DNA of 27,821 nucleotides from DATJGF01 sp035495315. GTDB lineage: Bacteria; Verrucomicrobiota; Verrucomicrobiia; Limisphaerales; UBA8199. Below the pieces are notes generated by a model. That model worked only from the letters and a program-made list of their open reading frames with translations. It did not search any database and had not been told where the DNA came from. How positions within the stretch are numbered: the first letter of the stretch is position 1; every line of letters begins with the position of its first letter. The position numbers and the translations under genes are program-made. Below are positions 15,598 through 24,300 of the stretch, piece by piece. The DNA is taken from assembly GCA_035495315.1 (NCBI GenBank), contig DATJGF010000016.1, positions 1 to 27,821 of the forward strand. Reading direction: 5' to 3'.

Positions 15598-16608
15598 TCA
15601 GGATTTCCGCCATTTCACTCCGTAATCGTTGGTTGGGTCCCGGTAAATCGTGTGGATGTGTTGCGTTGGATCTCCTCCCAGACGTTGCGGGGCGTATTCG
15701 ATAATAACGGTGGGTCCTTGGATGCGGAAATAAGCCGCGCCGCTTTTTTCGGTTGGGCCGCTCCAGGCGAACCAGGTCTCGCTGAGGTTTTGTTTCAATT
15801 CCTGCAGTTTTGCTTTTGCCACCGCTTCATCCATGATCCCTGTCCATTCGCTGGCAAGGTCCAGCAGCAGTTCACGTTGTTTCTCGGTTAAGGCGGACCC
15901 TTTGATTCCCTCCGGCTGAATCATCTGGCCGTCACGTCCCGGACCAAGCACCAGGTCGTGCATCTGCACTCCCAGGACGGCCTGTTTCCGTTGCGCCTCA
16001 TCCAACGAATTGACCAGGGCGAATGCCTTGTCGGTCTCGTGGCCGAGAGGACGTACGGTTTTGCCTTCGAGTTCGTACTTTGCCGGTTGCGCGCCGGTGT
16101 GGCTTGGCGCGAGCGTGCCTTGCTCGCCGACCAGCGTGATATTGAGCCCGAGATGATGCCCTCCAAATTGAATCATCCACGGCTCGCTCGCGGAAGGCTG
16201 GCCTAGAAACGAAATATAATATTCGTCATGACCGAACATGACTCGTCCGCCGCTGTCTCCCTTTCTCAATACCTCATCGCCCTCGACAATTTGCAGAACT
16301 TTTTCATAGCCCTGCGGGCTTAGTGCTGCTGCCAATACGCTTAAAACCGCCTCTCGCTGCGGCTTGGTCAGAGCGCCCATGCGCAAACCCGCCCGTTTGA
16401 AAACTGCCCCCGGAAGATTCGACCATCGTTTGCGTTGCGCGTCATCTTTGAAGTGAAACACGACCTTGGTGCGCTGGCCATCGTCGAGTGAAGCCAGGAA
16501 TTTGTTTGCAGCCGCAACGATGTCTTCCGTCGCGCTGCCCTGGGCAAAACTGTGCAGCCCGAACCAGGCGACGAACAGGGACAAAGTGCGGATGATACTT
16601 GAGGTCAT
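15598..16608 (-). CDS. DUF3500 family secreted protein
   Basis: From ATG 16608 the protein is 336 residues with a signal peptide (MTSSIIRTLSLFVAWFGLHS, cleavage near FAQGSA). The body matches DUF3500: an N-terminal helical part FLASLDDGQRTKVVFHFKDD, then RAGLRMGALTKPQREAVLSV, EYYISFLGQPS, the signature MIQFGGHHLGLNITL, EKQRELLLDLASEWTG, and a C-terminal YFRIQGPTVIIEYAPQ with HIHTIYRDPTNDYG. Its biochemical role is unknown. The frame is open upstream to 16725, but the signal peptide demands the start chosen here. The leader is odd: a perfect hairpin lies directly before the ATG and a GGAGG lies beyond it. Confidence 0.9.
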   Translation of the reverse strand: MTSSIIRTLSLFVAWFGLHSFAQGSATEDIVAAANKFLASLDDGQRTKVVFHFKDDAQRKRWSNLPGAVFKRAGLRMGALTKPQREAVLSVLAAALSPQGYEKVLQIVEGDEVLRKGDSGGRVMFGHDEYYISFLGQPSASEPWMIQFGGHHLGLNITLVGEQGTLAPSHTGAQPAKYELEGKTVRPLGHETDKAFALVNSLDEAQRKQAVLGVQMHDLVLGPGRDGQMIQPEGIKGSALTEKQRELLLDLASEWTGIMDEAVAKAKLQELKQNLSETWFAWSGPTEKSGAAYFRIQGPTVIIEYAPQRLGGDPTQHIHTIYRDPTNDYGVKWRKS

Positions 16609-16632
16609 GCGGGAGTTTGTAATCCCGCCTCC
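16609..16632 (-). promoter_or_regulatory. Hairpin between Shine-Dalgarno sequence and ATG of the DUF3500 gene
   Basis: Minus strand, 5' to 3': GGAGG (16632-16628), then a 20-nt hairpin GCGGGA-N8-TCCCGC (16628-16609, perfect 6-bp stem) ending exactly at the ATG (16608). The GGAGG would be about 19 bases from the start if unfolded, which is too far. Folding would bring it close, perhaps too close because one G is shared with the stem. Phage T4 gene 38 is a known precedent for a hairpin that corrects spacing. Translational control is inference. Confidence 0.45.
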
Positions 16633-16750
16633 AGCAGCCGTCAAGCCACACATCGCGAGTTCCCGGCAGAAAGGCTTTGACACCGGTGCGATTGTTTTTG
16701 ATAAAAGAGCGCTGTGCAGCCCCAATCACGAAACTAACTCCGAATTGTTG

Positions 16751-17209
16751 ATGCTCTACTTCGCTTACGGATCCAACATGGATGAACAGCGCGTCAAGGC
16801 AGCCAATCGTTGCCCCAATGCGCGGTTCATCTTCAATGCCCTTCTACCGGCACACCGGCTTGTGTTTACTCGCGACCGTGATAGTGACACCTGCTCGACC
16901 GACGCCGTTCCAGACCCCGCTGCTTCCGTATGGGGCGTGGTTTACGATATTACTGATTCGGACCGCCGACAGTTGGACGCCCGGGAAGGACTTCCCATTC
17001 GTGCCTACCGCCCCAAGGAGGTCCTGGTCCATCCGCACGGTGATCTTGAGCAGCGGGTCATGTTGCTCACCTATTGCGCCAGTGATCCCACCGATATACA
17101 GGGTCCACCCACTCGTCAATACCTGGGCTTCCTGTTACGCGGTGCGCGGCGTTGGGGTCTTCCCGCCGATTACATCGCGCAACTTGAACGGATCGAGGTC
17201 TCCGCGTAA
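16751..17209 (+). CDS. Gamma-glutamylcyclotransferase-like (GGCT/AIG2 family) protein
   Basis: The 152-residue protein starts at ATG 16751, directly at the family signature LYFAYGSNMDEQRVKAANR. The substrate loop YGSN lies at about 6-9. The likely catalytic glutamate is E79 in QLDAREGLPIRAYR, corresponding to the conserved Glu of the family. WGVVYDI (about 61-67) and TRQYLGFLLRGARRWGLP complete the pattern. Family knowledge: these enzymes release 5-oxoproline from gamma-glutamyl compounds in the cytoplasm; some members are repair or detoxifying amidases. The frame stays open upstream to 16466 but carries no homology and is antisense to DUF3500. No clear Shine-Dalgarno sequence. It is divergent from DUF3500 and convergent with the barrel gene 9 bases away. 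Confidence 0.9.
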   Translation: MLYFAYGSNMDEQRVKAANRCPNARFIFNALLPAHRLVFTRDRDSDTCSTDAVPDPAASVWGVVYDITDSDRRQLDAREGLPIRAYRPKEVLVHPHGDLEQRVMLLTYCASDPTDIQGPPTRQYLGFLLRGARRWGLPADYIAQLERIEVSA

Positions 17210-17218
17210 AAAGAAAAA

Positions 17219-18604
17219 TCAAAACTGGTGGCCCAGTTCCATATAGAAAAAACCGCTTTCGCTTGATACCCCATAGTCAAAGCTGACTACGGTCGAGAGG
17301 TTCCACGCCAAGCGAAACCCGGCGCCGCCGGCGACTTTCCATTTTTCCATGGTGGTATCTTTCACGGAATCGAACACCCTTCCCGTATCGAAAAACGGCG
17401 CCACCATAAAACGCAGATGTTGTTTCAGGAATCTGGTTTCGGCGAAGCTCCAGCGTAGTTCAGCGTTGGCCCAGGTGGCAACTGGACCTGCGAACCTGGA
17501 CAGTTTGTAGCCCCGCAGGGAGTTGTATCCACCCAGGACGAGTTTGTCCCCATCCGTGAAAGGCAGCCGCGCAGCAGCGTAAAACGGCACATCACCGGAT
17601 TGGATCGCGTAAACTTCGCGGAACGCCAGGATAAGACGTTTCGGTTGCGGGAGCAGGTTGAAAAACTCGCGCGCACTGAAAGTGAACTGCTGGTAATCAA
17701 ATTCAGAACCCAACCATGTGCCGGAGAATCGCCCAACAACCTGGAGCATCACACCCGCACTGGGATCGGGTTCAAAATCGCGAGTATCATACGTAACCCC
17801 GATTTTGAGCGCATTATCCCATCCGCCGTCGAAGCCAACGATGCGCCCCGCCAGATAGTCTTCGTGCAGCCGCGTTTCCTGCATGACCGCTCCGTCGATG
17901 GTATCGCCAGTATAATCCTGGACGCGAACATGGGATATTTGAAGGCCGGCCTGAGGACGCAGTAAGCCGCCGAGGTAGTCGCGTTCAACCGTTACGACAC
18001 CAAGCGCTTCAGTCCGGTGATAATCATCATACCGCTCCCATGTCTTGCCATCTTGGTTTCGCTTCAAGGCATCATAATAATCCTCGTAGCTGCTGAAGGT
18101 CTCCGGCGAGCCGGGAAAACTTAAGGGCTCGAGGGTGCGCTCACCTCTACCGAAGTAGTTTTCAAATTTATAGTCCCTGATAAGCGCCGCGCCACGTATT
18201 CGCCAGGGGCTGTCGTTGACATAAGGAACATCGTATTCCACCCCCGCCTGAGCGAACCCCCCGGTATGGGCCGTCACGCCAATGAGAAGTCTGCGCCGAT
18301 AGGGCGTGAGGTCGAAGAACGGGCTGTCTTTGGAGCCATTGTCGAAGATCTGAGCCGCGGCGCCGAACGCAAATTGAGTCTCCGGGTTGTAGCCAAGTAT
18401 GGGAAATCCGGTAACATAGACTCCTTCACGTTTATCCTTAAGCAAGCCTTCCGGCAGTCTCGGTTTATTGTAGAGAAAGTCGGGCGCAGCATTTGTGCTC
18501 GGCGCTGGATCCGGAGTGCTTTCGCTGCCATAGACGCCGGAGCAGCTCAGTGACACGAATGCCAACATTAACGCGAATGCCTTTAACCCCCCCGCACGTT
18601 CCAT
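17219..18604 (-). CDS. BamA/TamA-family outer-membrane beta-barrel without POTRA domains
   Basis: From ATG 18604 the protein is 461 residues. A signal peptide (AFALMLAFVSLSCSGVYGSE) and a Pro-rich linker are followed directly by the barrel: YVTGFPILGYNPETQFAFGA, alternating amphipathic strands, and the Omp85-type motif LGGYNSLRGYKLSRF. The barrel finishes with FDYGVSSESGFFYMELGHQF, ending in the C-terminal Phe that outer-membrane proteins need for insertion. No POTRA repeats are present, so it is not BamA itself. It belongs to the 'surface antigen/BamA-TamA-like' group, with an unknown role in transport or anchoring. The upstream frame extends to 18670, but the signal peptide favours 18604. 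No adjacent partner suggests a substrate. Confidence 0.88.
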   Translation of the reverse strand: MERAGGLKAFALMLAFVSLSCSGVYGSESTPDPAPSTNAAPDFLYNKPRLPEGLLKDKREGVYVTGFPILGYNPETQFAFGAAAQIFDNGSKDSPFFDLTPYRRRLLIGVTAHTGGFAQAGVEYDVPYVNDSPWRIRGAALIRDYKFENYFGRGERTLEPLSFPGSPETFSSYEDYYDALKRNQDGKTWERYDDYHRTEALGVVTVERDYLGGLLRPQAGLQISHVRVQDYTGDTIDGAVMQETRLHEDYLAGRIVGFDGGWDNALKIGVTYDTRDFEPDPSAGVMLQVVGRFSGTWLGSEFDYQQFTFSAREFFNLLPQPKRLILAFREVYAIQSGDVPFYAAARLPFTDGDKLVLGGYNSLRGYKLSRFAGPVATWANAELRWSFAETRFLKQHLRFMVAPFFDTGRVFDSVKDTTMEKWKVAGGAGFRLAWNLSTVVSFDYGVSSESGFFYMELGHQF

Positions 18605-18693
18605 CGGGCTCGGATTACATCGAGATCTTGACACTGTCACGCCTTGCCCGAGTGATTGCGCATCAAGCAACTGCCCGGGTACTTTTTCAAAGC

Positions 18694-18719
18694 TTGACTA
18701 CGCCGTCAAAACAAGTCAA
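18694..18719. promoter_or_regulatory. TTGAC/GTCAA inverted repeat in divergent gap
   Basis: TTGAC (18694-18698) and GTCAA (18705-18709) form an inverted repeat with a 6-base spacer, and GTCAA occurs again at 18715-18719. They lie in the 208-base gap between the barrel gene and the divergent 141-residue hypothetical. Spaced half-sites like these can be an operator, but three 5-base matches are weak evidence. Confidence 0.25.
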
Positions 18720-18812
18720 CGAGGCATTAGGTTTGCGGCCAACCGAATTCAGTGGGAAAGAAGGCTTGTCAGGGAATTCCGCAACTCGTCAAAAGCGTGC
18801 TATCTTCAATAG

Positions 18813-19238
18813 ATGAAAGAGAATATAGCGGGAGCAAAGGCCGAACCACCAGGATATCGCCAGCGCCTCGATGCCTTTCGCGGGTTGCTGCTCAACCTGC
18901 ACAAGGCGCTGGTTGATTCGGAACGCGTCGAATACGAAAAGACCATTGGAAGAATCCAATCACCCAATCATTTTCTCCAGCTCCTCACCAGCGACCCGTG
19001 GTTTGCCTGGCTTAGCCCTCTATCCCAGCTCATCGTCTCGATGGACGAAGCGCTCGACAAAAAGGAGCCACTCACCGTCGCTAGCGTCGATGCGCTAATT
19101 GGCCAATCTCGACGGTTGCTCCTCCCTTCGGAAACCGGCGATGGCTTCTCAAAGCATTACCACGAAGCCCTGCAGCGCGATCCCGATGTCGTTCTGGCCC
19201 ATGGGGAAGTTTCCAGGTTACATCACGCGAAGAAATAA
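18813..19238 (+). CDS. Conserved-looking hypothetical, all-alpha cytoplasmic protein
   Basis: The 141-residue protein has no signal peptide or membrane segment. Predicted helices dominate: YRQRLDAFRGLLLNLHKALV, ERVEYEKTIGRIQSPNHFLQ, a Trp-rich DPWFAWLSPLSQLIVSMDEA, and a C-terminal FSKHYHEALQRDPDVVLAHG. I recall similar unnamed proteins in other soil bacteria but cannot name a domain or a function. The balanced composition, codon use like its neighbours and lack of competing homology support a real gene. It is divergent from the barrel gene and convergent with the next hydrolase, so it is probably transcribed alone. Confidence 0.75.
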   Translation: MKENIAGAKAEPPGYRQRLDAFRGLLLNLHKALVDSERVEYEKTIGRIQSPNHFLQLLTSDPWFAWLSPLSQLIVSMDEALDKKEPLTVASVDALIGQSRRLLLPSETGDGFSKHYHEALQRDPDVVLAHGEVSRLHHAKK

Positions 19239-19265
19239 AGCCGTGAAGCTTTTATCTGGAAACGA

Positions 19266-20339
19266 TCAGCGCAGCGTCTGGGCGAGGAAGCGATACGTTT
19301 CCTCGCGGACCTCGGGCGGGAAATCGTGACCGCAATCGGGGTGGACCACTCGCAGGTTCTGCGTTGCAGCATACAGGCGATAAATGGGCAACGCGGCCTT
19401 AACTACTGCGTCGACGCTGCCGGATTTGAAGTTGGTGTCATGCAAAGGCGCGCTGATGAGTACTGGCCGTGGCGCCAACGCACCAATTAGTTCGTAAAAA
19501 TCGAACGGGATGTCGGTCGGTCGCCCACGAAATGCCGCCAACTTCGGCATGTACCGCTCACTGGTCCAGCCAGTGATGTTCCCGTTCATGTAATCGACGA
19601 AAGAATCGAAACCACAGCTTGAGACGACCACCTTCAGCCGTTGCTCGAAGACGGCGGTGAAGATCGCGTTGTGGCCGCCGAGGGAATGCCCAATCGCTCC
19701 GAACTCGCGCTTCTTCACGAAGGGCAGACTCTCCAGTAGATCCAGCGCGCGGATATTATCCCAAACGGCTTTCATAGTTCCGCTTTGGTAGCCCAGTGCC
19801 TGGAGGTTGGGCTTATAATTGGCCATTAACGGGTATGCCGGAGCGATGACCACAAAACCCCGCTCTGCCAGGTCGCGAGCATAAGCGCGATAGTGGGGAC
19901 GCAACGGCTCGACCACCACACGATAGCCGTACTCCATGTCGGTAGGATGAAGAGCGAGTATCGCAGGAAATCCGTCGTGCCCGTGCAGCGCCTCCTTGGG
20001 GATCAGCAGCCAGGCCGGCACGCGCGAACCTGGCTCCGAAGCGTAAGTGATGAGGCGACGCACGAACGAAGTCTCGTCGACTTCTTTATCGGTCTTTACA
20101 TCTAACAAACAGCGTTTCTCCTCCCCAGGCAGAGGTCCCATAATAGCCTGCATCCCCCGCACGATCTCGGCCCGCCGCTGCTCCCATTCCGCGGGGGTTT
20201 CCACCGGCGAAACTTTTCCCCCCTGTGTGCGGTAAACCAGCAGATTCGTATGGGAAAGCGGGTTCGAAAAAGTGGCCTCGGCGGCTGAACTCGAAAGAAT
20301 CAGCAATGCGCAGAGTGCCGCGATGAACAGTTTTGTCAT
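19266..20339 (-). CDS. Secreted alpha/beta hydrolase (acetyl-xylan-esterase/dienelactone-hydrolase-like)
   Basis: From ATG 20339 the protein is 357 residues with a signal peptide (MTKLFIAALCALLILSSSAA). An N-terminal cap includes EWEQRRAEIVRGMQAIMGPL, a pattern seen in carbohydrate-esterase-like hydrolases. The core shows VPAWLLIPKE, AILALHPTD, nucleophile Ser219 in GAIGHSLGGHNA, a probable acid D301 in SAPLHDTNF, and His338 in HPDCGHDFPPEV, so the triad looks complete. It probably removes acyl groups from polysaccharide or a related ester in the periplasm or outside. The frame extends upstream to 20402, but the signal peptide fits 20339. It is divergent from the next secreted protein. Confidence 0.87.
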   Translation of the reverse strand: MTKLFIAALCALLILSSSAAEATFSNPLSHTNLLVYRTQGGKVSPVETPAEWEQRRAEIVRGMQAIMGPLPGEEKRCLLDVKTDKEVDETSFVRRLITYASEPGSRVPAWLLIPKEALHGHDGFPAILALHPTDMEYGYRVVVEPLRPHYRAYARDLAERGFVVIAPAYPLMANYKPNLQALGYQSGTMKAVWDNIRALDLLESLPFVKKREFGAIGHSLGGHNAIFTAVFEQRLKVVVSSCGFDSFVDYMNGNITGWTSERYMPKLAAFRGRPTDIPFDFYELIGALAPRPVLISAPLHDTNFKSGSVDAVVKAALPIYRLYAATQNLRVVHPDCGHDFPPEVREETYRFLAQTLR

Positions 20340-20395
20340 GGTCGATGTCGACTTAAGGAGACTCAAAAAGCCTCTTGAACGCAATCCTGGCGCCA

Positions 20396-20425
20396 TTGAC
20401 AAGATACGTTTGAGTGAGATCTTAT
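20396..20425 (+). promoter_or_regulatory. Possible sigma-70-like promoter for the secreted protein gene
   Basis: A perfect -35 TTGACA (20396-20401) is followed after 18 bases by TCTTAT (20420-20425, 4/6 to TATAAT). Transcription would start only a few bases before ATG 20438, giving an almost leaderless message, so this is tentative. Confidence 0.3.
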
Positions 20426-20437
20426 TTTGGCAACGGT

Positions 20438-21295
20438 ATGCTTACCACGACTCCAAGAGCGTTAAGATTTGGAACCGCTCTCCTGCTTTCTTTCGCCTCT
20501 GTTTCCGCGGAGACTCCTCCCGAGAGCGGTTTGTATCGCATTGTCTCCGGCAAATACCGCGAATGTTGCGGGCTTATCGGCAGCGGTGTCGTCTACTCTT
20601 TGCCCAACTCAGACCAAAGCTTCATCAAGTTGACGGTTGATGCGCAGAGTGGGATAGCCACCATGGATTTTCTCGGCGCCGATCAGCAAACCGTCTTCAC
20701 AAGGACTCCTTGCCCCGGCGCCGCCATCGATTTTAGTTTTCCCTTTGGCTTTCTGGTCGGAAACAGCTTTTTCTTCCACGTTGATCCCGGGCCGCCACCG
20801 TACCAGAAGTATTGGAATTATAGCGCCAGCAACTCAGCTGAGGGATTGCGCATCGATGGCGTGCTTGGTATCACCCAAACGGGCTGTGCCGATACGCCCA
20901 CGCAGTTCAGCCATAGCAATCTCCTGGCCGTATTAGTTCGTCCCCCTAAGCTCAGCGTATTGGGATTTTTTCCGGACCGTGGGACACGGCTCTTCGTGCA
21001 AGGAACCGCCGGCGAAACAAATGTGATTGAAGCCTCTGCCGATTTAAGAAATTGGACACCAATAAGCACGAACGTGATGGACTATAGTACGTGCCCGATT
21101 TGTCCCTATGTCATCTTTGAAGATGCCGATAGCACCAACCTGACTCATCGGTTCTATCGGGTTTCCCAGCTTGCAGTAACCCTGGCGCTCGAACGGACGA
21201 GTCTCCTGAGTGCATTTACGGGAGATGTTAAAAACCCAAAGGCCGTGGCGCGAACTCCGAAACAACTCAGAAATTCAAATCAGCAGAAGCGTTAG
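20438..21295 (+). CDS. Secreted protein with C-terminal Verrucomicrobiota-type beta-sandwich domain
   Basis: From ATG 20438 the protein is 285 residues with a signal peptide (LRFGTALLLSFASVSAETPP). The N-terminal region (about 25-165) is beta-rich, has several cysteines (RECCGLIG, TPCPG) and matches nothing I know. Residues about 170-245 resemble the small domain common in verrucomicrobial secreted proteins: RLFVQGTAGETNVIEASADL, RNWTPISTN, then RFYRVSQ. In longer proteins that domain is thought to be structural or adhesive. The tail (about 246-285) is polar and basic. No enzyme motif was seen. It has its own short gap after a divergent hydrolase, and is convergent with the GH106-like gene. 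Confidence 0.75.
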   Translation: MLTTTPRALRFGTALLLSFASVSAETPPESGLYRIVSGKYRECCGLIGSGVVYSLPNSDQSFIKLTVDAQSGIATMDFLGADQQTVFTRTPCPGAAIDFSFPFGFLVGNSFFFHVDPGPPPYQKYWNYSASNSAEGLRIDGVLGITQTGCADTPTQFSHSNLLAVLVRPPKLSVLGFFPDRGTRLFVQGTAGETNVIEASADLRNWTPISTNVMDYSTCPICPYVIFEDADSTNLTHRFYRVSQLAVTLALERTSLLSAFTGDVKNPKAVARTPKQLRNSNQQKR

Positions 21296-21378
21296 TGACT
21301 CGCCCGTCGTGGAGCTCTGATATTCTTTGGATTTTTTCTGAGTTTGAGTTTGTTTCCAATTTCGAAGCTTTTCGGATC

Positions 21379-24300
21379 TTAGGGGATGGGGATCTCTTTT
21401 GCGGCCACAATCCTCACCGGACCAATCAGGCCGGAAGGTTGCAGCGGAGAATCCTTCTTCCAAAGCCGCCAGGTCGTGAAAGAGAACCGGCCAGTGGGGC
21501 TGGGCAAACCTTGCTGAAGCCACTGCGGCCATTGCTTGAGGGTACCCTCCGGATTGCGTTCGCTGTCCTCAGCGAGCTGCTCGTCACCAACCATCCGGTT
21601 CACCCAGAGGTTGACTACCCTGATTTCCAGTTGGTTTTGTCCCGGACGCAAAATGCTGCCGATCTCTACTTGAAAAGGTGGTTTCCAGAGAACACCGAGG
21701 TTTTTGCCATTTAAAAACACCTGTGCCAAAACCTCGACCCTTCCCAAATTCAAATAGAGCCTTTGCCGTTTCGCAAACAGACTGTCCGAGGCGCTAAAAG
21801 ACTTCCGGTAGGCGGCTGTTCCGCTGAAATATTTCACGGTGGGATTGCGGTGTTGCGCCCAGTCGGTGAGCGCATCAAACGTGAGGCGCTCGATGGGTTC
21901 GGTGCCTTGTCGAAATTCCACCTCCCAAGGGCCTTCGACTTCCATTTCCGGAAACGGCCCGCTCGCCTGTGCCTTGTGGATTTTGCCGGAGGCTTGGTGA
22001 ATTTCATAAGTGCCGGGTCTCCAGGCCAACAATTGAGGTCGATTCTTTGCATCCATCGCGATCTCAATAGCCGGAGGCTCCTCGACGCCCGCGTTTGATT
22101 CGGGCAGCACGTCTCGCCCTTCACAATTGACCGAGACGATCGCGCCGGACCGTGTTTTCGAGGCGGTTTGACGAAACACCACGAACATTGAACCGGCTGG
22201 CTCAAACGAAAGCGGCACATACGTGAGACCCTCTTTTTCCTGGAACGCGGCAGCGCTGGTGATGCGCCCAGTGAGCGGATCCCAGAGCTCCGGCTGCTGG
22301 CGAGTGACTCGAAACGCACAATTCGCCTGCAGCCAATTGGTAGTGCTGTTGGCGACAAAGTAGACGTGCGTTGAACCTTCGTGGCGGTGGATGAAATGGA
22401 GCCTGGAATCGGCTTCGAAGTCGGGTGGGACTCCTTTCTGCTTGAGCAGATTCGCAACCGCGGCGAAATCCGGATAGACATAGGGCGGACCAGACACGGT
22501 ATCGAGTTCGCCCCAAGGGTCCATTCCGAGCGCTCCCAATTCCATCGCTGTACTCCAGTCGCCGGTGAGGAGCGTAGCAGTTTTCCAATCCGGCATGGCG
22601 TTGGTGCTGGTCTCCCATTGAGCATCGGTATCGATTTCGACTTCCGAGCCGTCCTCGAGCTTGAGGTGCAGCGCGCCAAGAACCCCCGCCGGATTGGGAT
22701 AATCCATCGTGTTTTCTCCTACGACGGCGAGCACGTTTGTTCCCGCAACGAGCATAGATTTCACGTCGCTGTCGTAGACATGCTTGAAATTGTCTCCTTC
22801 TGCCGCAAGCTTCCCATTCACCCACAACTCAAACCGGTTGTCGACTGTGAGGCTGAATCGAGCGGTCACGATAGCAGGCCCTGCGGGTAAGACCAATGTT
22901 CGGCGGAAATATCGCTTCCCGGGAGGCGCGGCTGCGGCGGGATTGCCCTCGCGATGCCAAATCCATTTAGCCTTTTCAATGACCGCTCTTAAGTCCGAAA
23001 CTGGCTGCGCAGTTTTGAATTTTTCGTCCCAAACTACTTTTCGAGAGGAAAGCCGAATTTCTGGATCTTGCCAAATCTCTGCTGCGAGCTTGCTGACTTC
23101 AGAGTCACAGTCGGGATAGTTTGCGAGGCTTGGCGATGTGCGTGGGGGCGGACCGATCACGGTTGCGCCTTCGAGAACCAGTTGTTTGATTTTCCGCAAC
23201 AGGCCGGGAGTCATCGCCTCCAGTTGAGGCAAAACCAACACCTGGTAGCTTGGCCCGTCCGGCACCACCAGCCTGCCGTCCTTGACGGACATCCGGTTCA
23301 GGATAACCTCGGCGGTGCAGCCATCAAAATTGTAACGCGGACGCTGGGGGGTGTTACCCTGACGCCACGGCATGGTCGGAGTGAAGCGCATCGGAGAACC
23401 TTCCGGTTCGAGGAAGCAGATGTCGGCGACGAATGTCCCTTGCCGCAACAAAAACTGGCAACGGGCAAGATATTCGTGCCAGGCAGCCGATTGTTCCCAC
23501 CAGGTTTGCGTACGCTCGTAGTGCAATCCCCATGGGCCCATCGACATGCCCGGCGCCCGATTCGTCCAGGGCTGCAGGGCATACCGGTGAAAAACAAAGC
23601 GGTTGATGCCCTCGCAGAAGGCCCAATCGCCCAATGTTTTGATAGTTGCCGGATGATGCAGCCATTTTTCCTGGTCATTCGCCGTGAAGGCTTCGGCGCC
23701 CAGGATGCGCTTGCCGTAGATGTGCGCCGCGGAAGACATTTCGACGCAGCTGTAGGCCGTATTGGCGCCCCACGACCAGAACTCGGCCATCGGTTCGTCG
23801 GCCTGGCCAGCGTAAGTCAGGTCATCGCAGGGTGTGCCATCATACGCTTCGATCGACAACCTCAATCCGTGTTCATGGGCTAGACGTCGAAATTCCCCGG
23901 CATAATTCTGCACCAACAGTTCCGAGACGGTCTGCCGCACGTCCCAAAGAAAGCGTTCGGAAGCGGCTCGGCCATCGACAACTCGACCCGTCATCACCGG
24001 CAACCAACGCAGCGGGTCATAGCCGCGCCGCGACTTAAATTCTTCTCGAAAGCGAGGAGTCCAGTTTTGTGAACCCGTCTCCCAACTGTCGATATGAGTC
24101 GAGACCAGCGTCTTGCCGGCAAGCGTTGGCGAATCGGCGATAATTTTTCCCATCACCGCATTGAACATCGCTCGAGTCGCTTCGCGGCTCAGCTTGTCAC
24201 TTTCCAAACCGCGGCCGGGTTCTGGGGCGGGATGGTTGTCCGCTCCGGTGGGCGTATGGCCCAGCCGAAGGATCGTCCAGTTACCGGCGGGCGCAGCCCA

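Noticed and set aside
21834..23883. Long open frames of 281 codons (minus, another frame) and 271 codons (plus) within the GH106-like gene
   Set aside because: Both are Arg/Ser-rich or His-rich shadows of a strongly recognisable 1199-residue enzyme.
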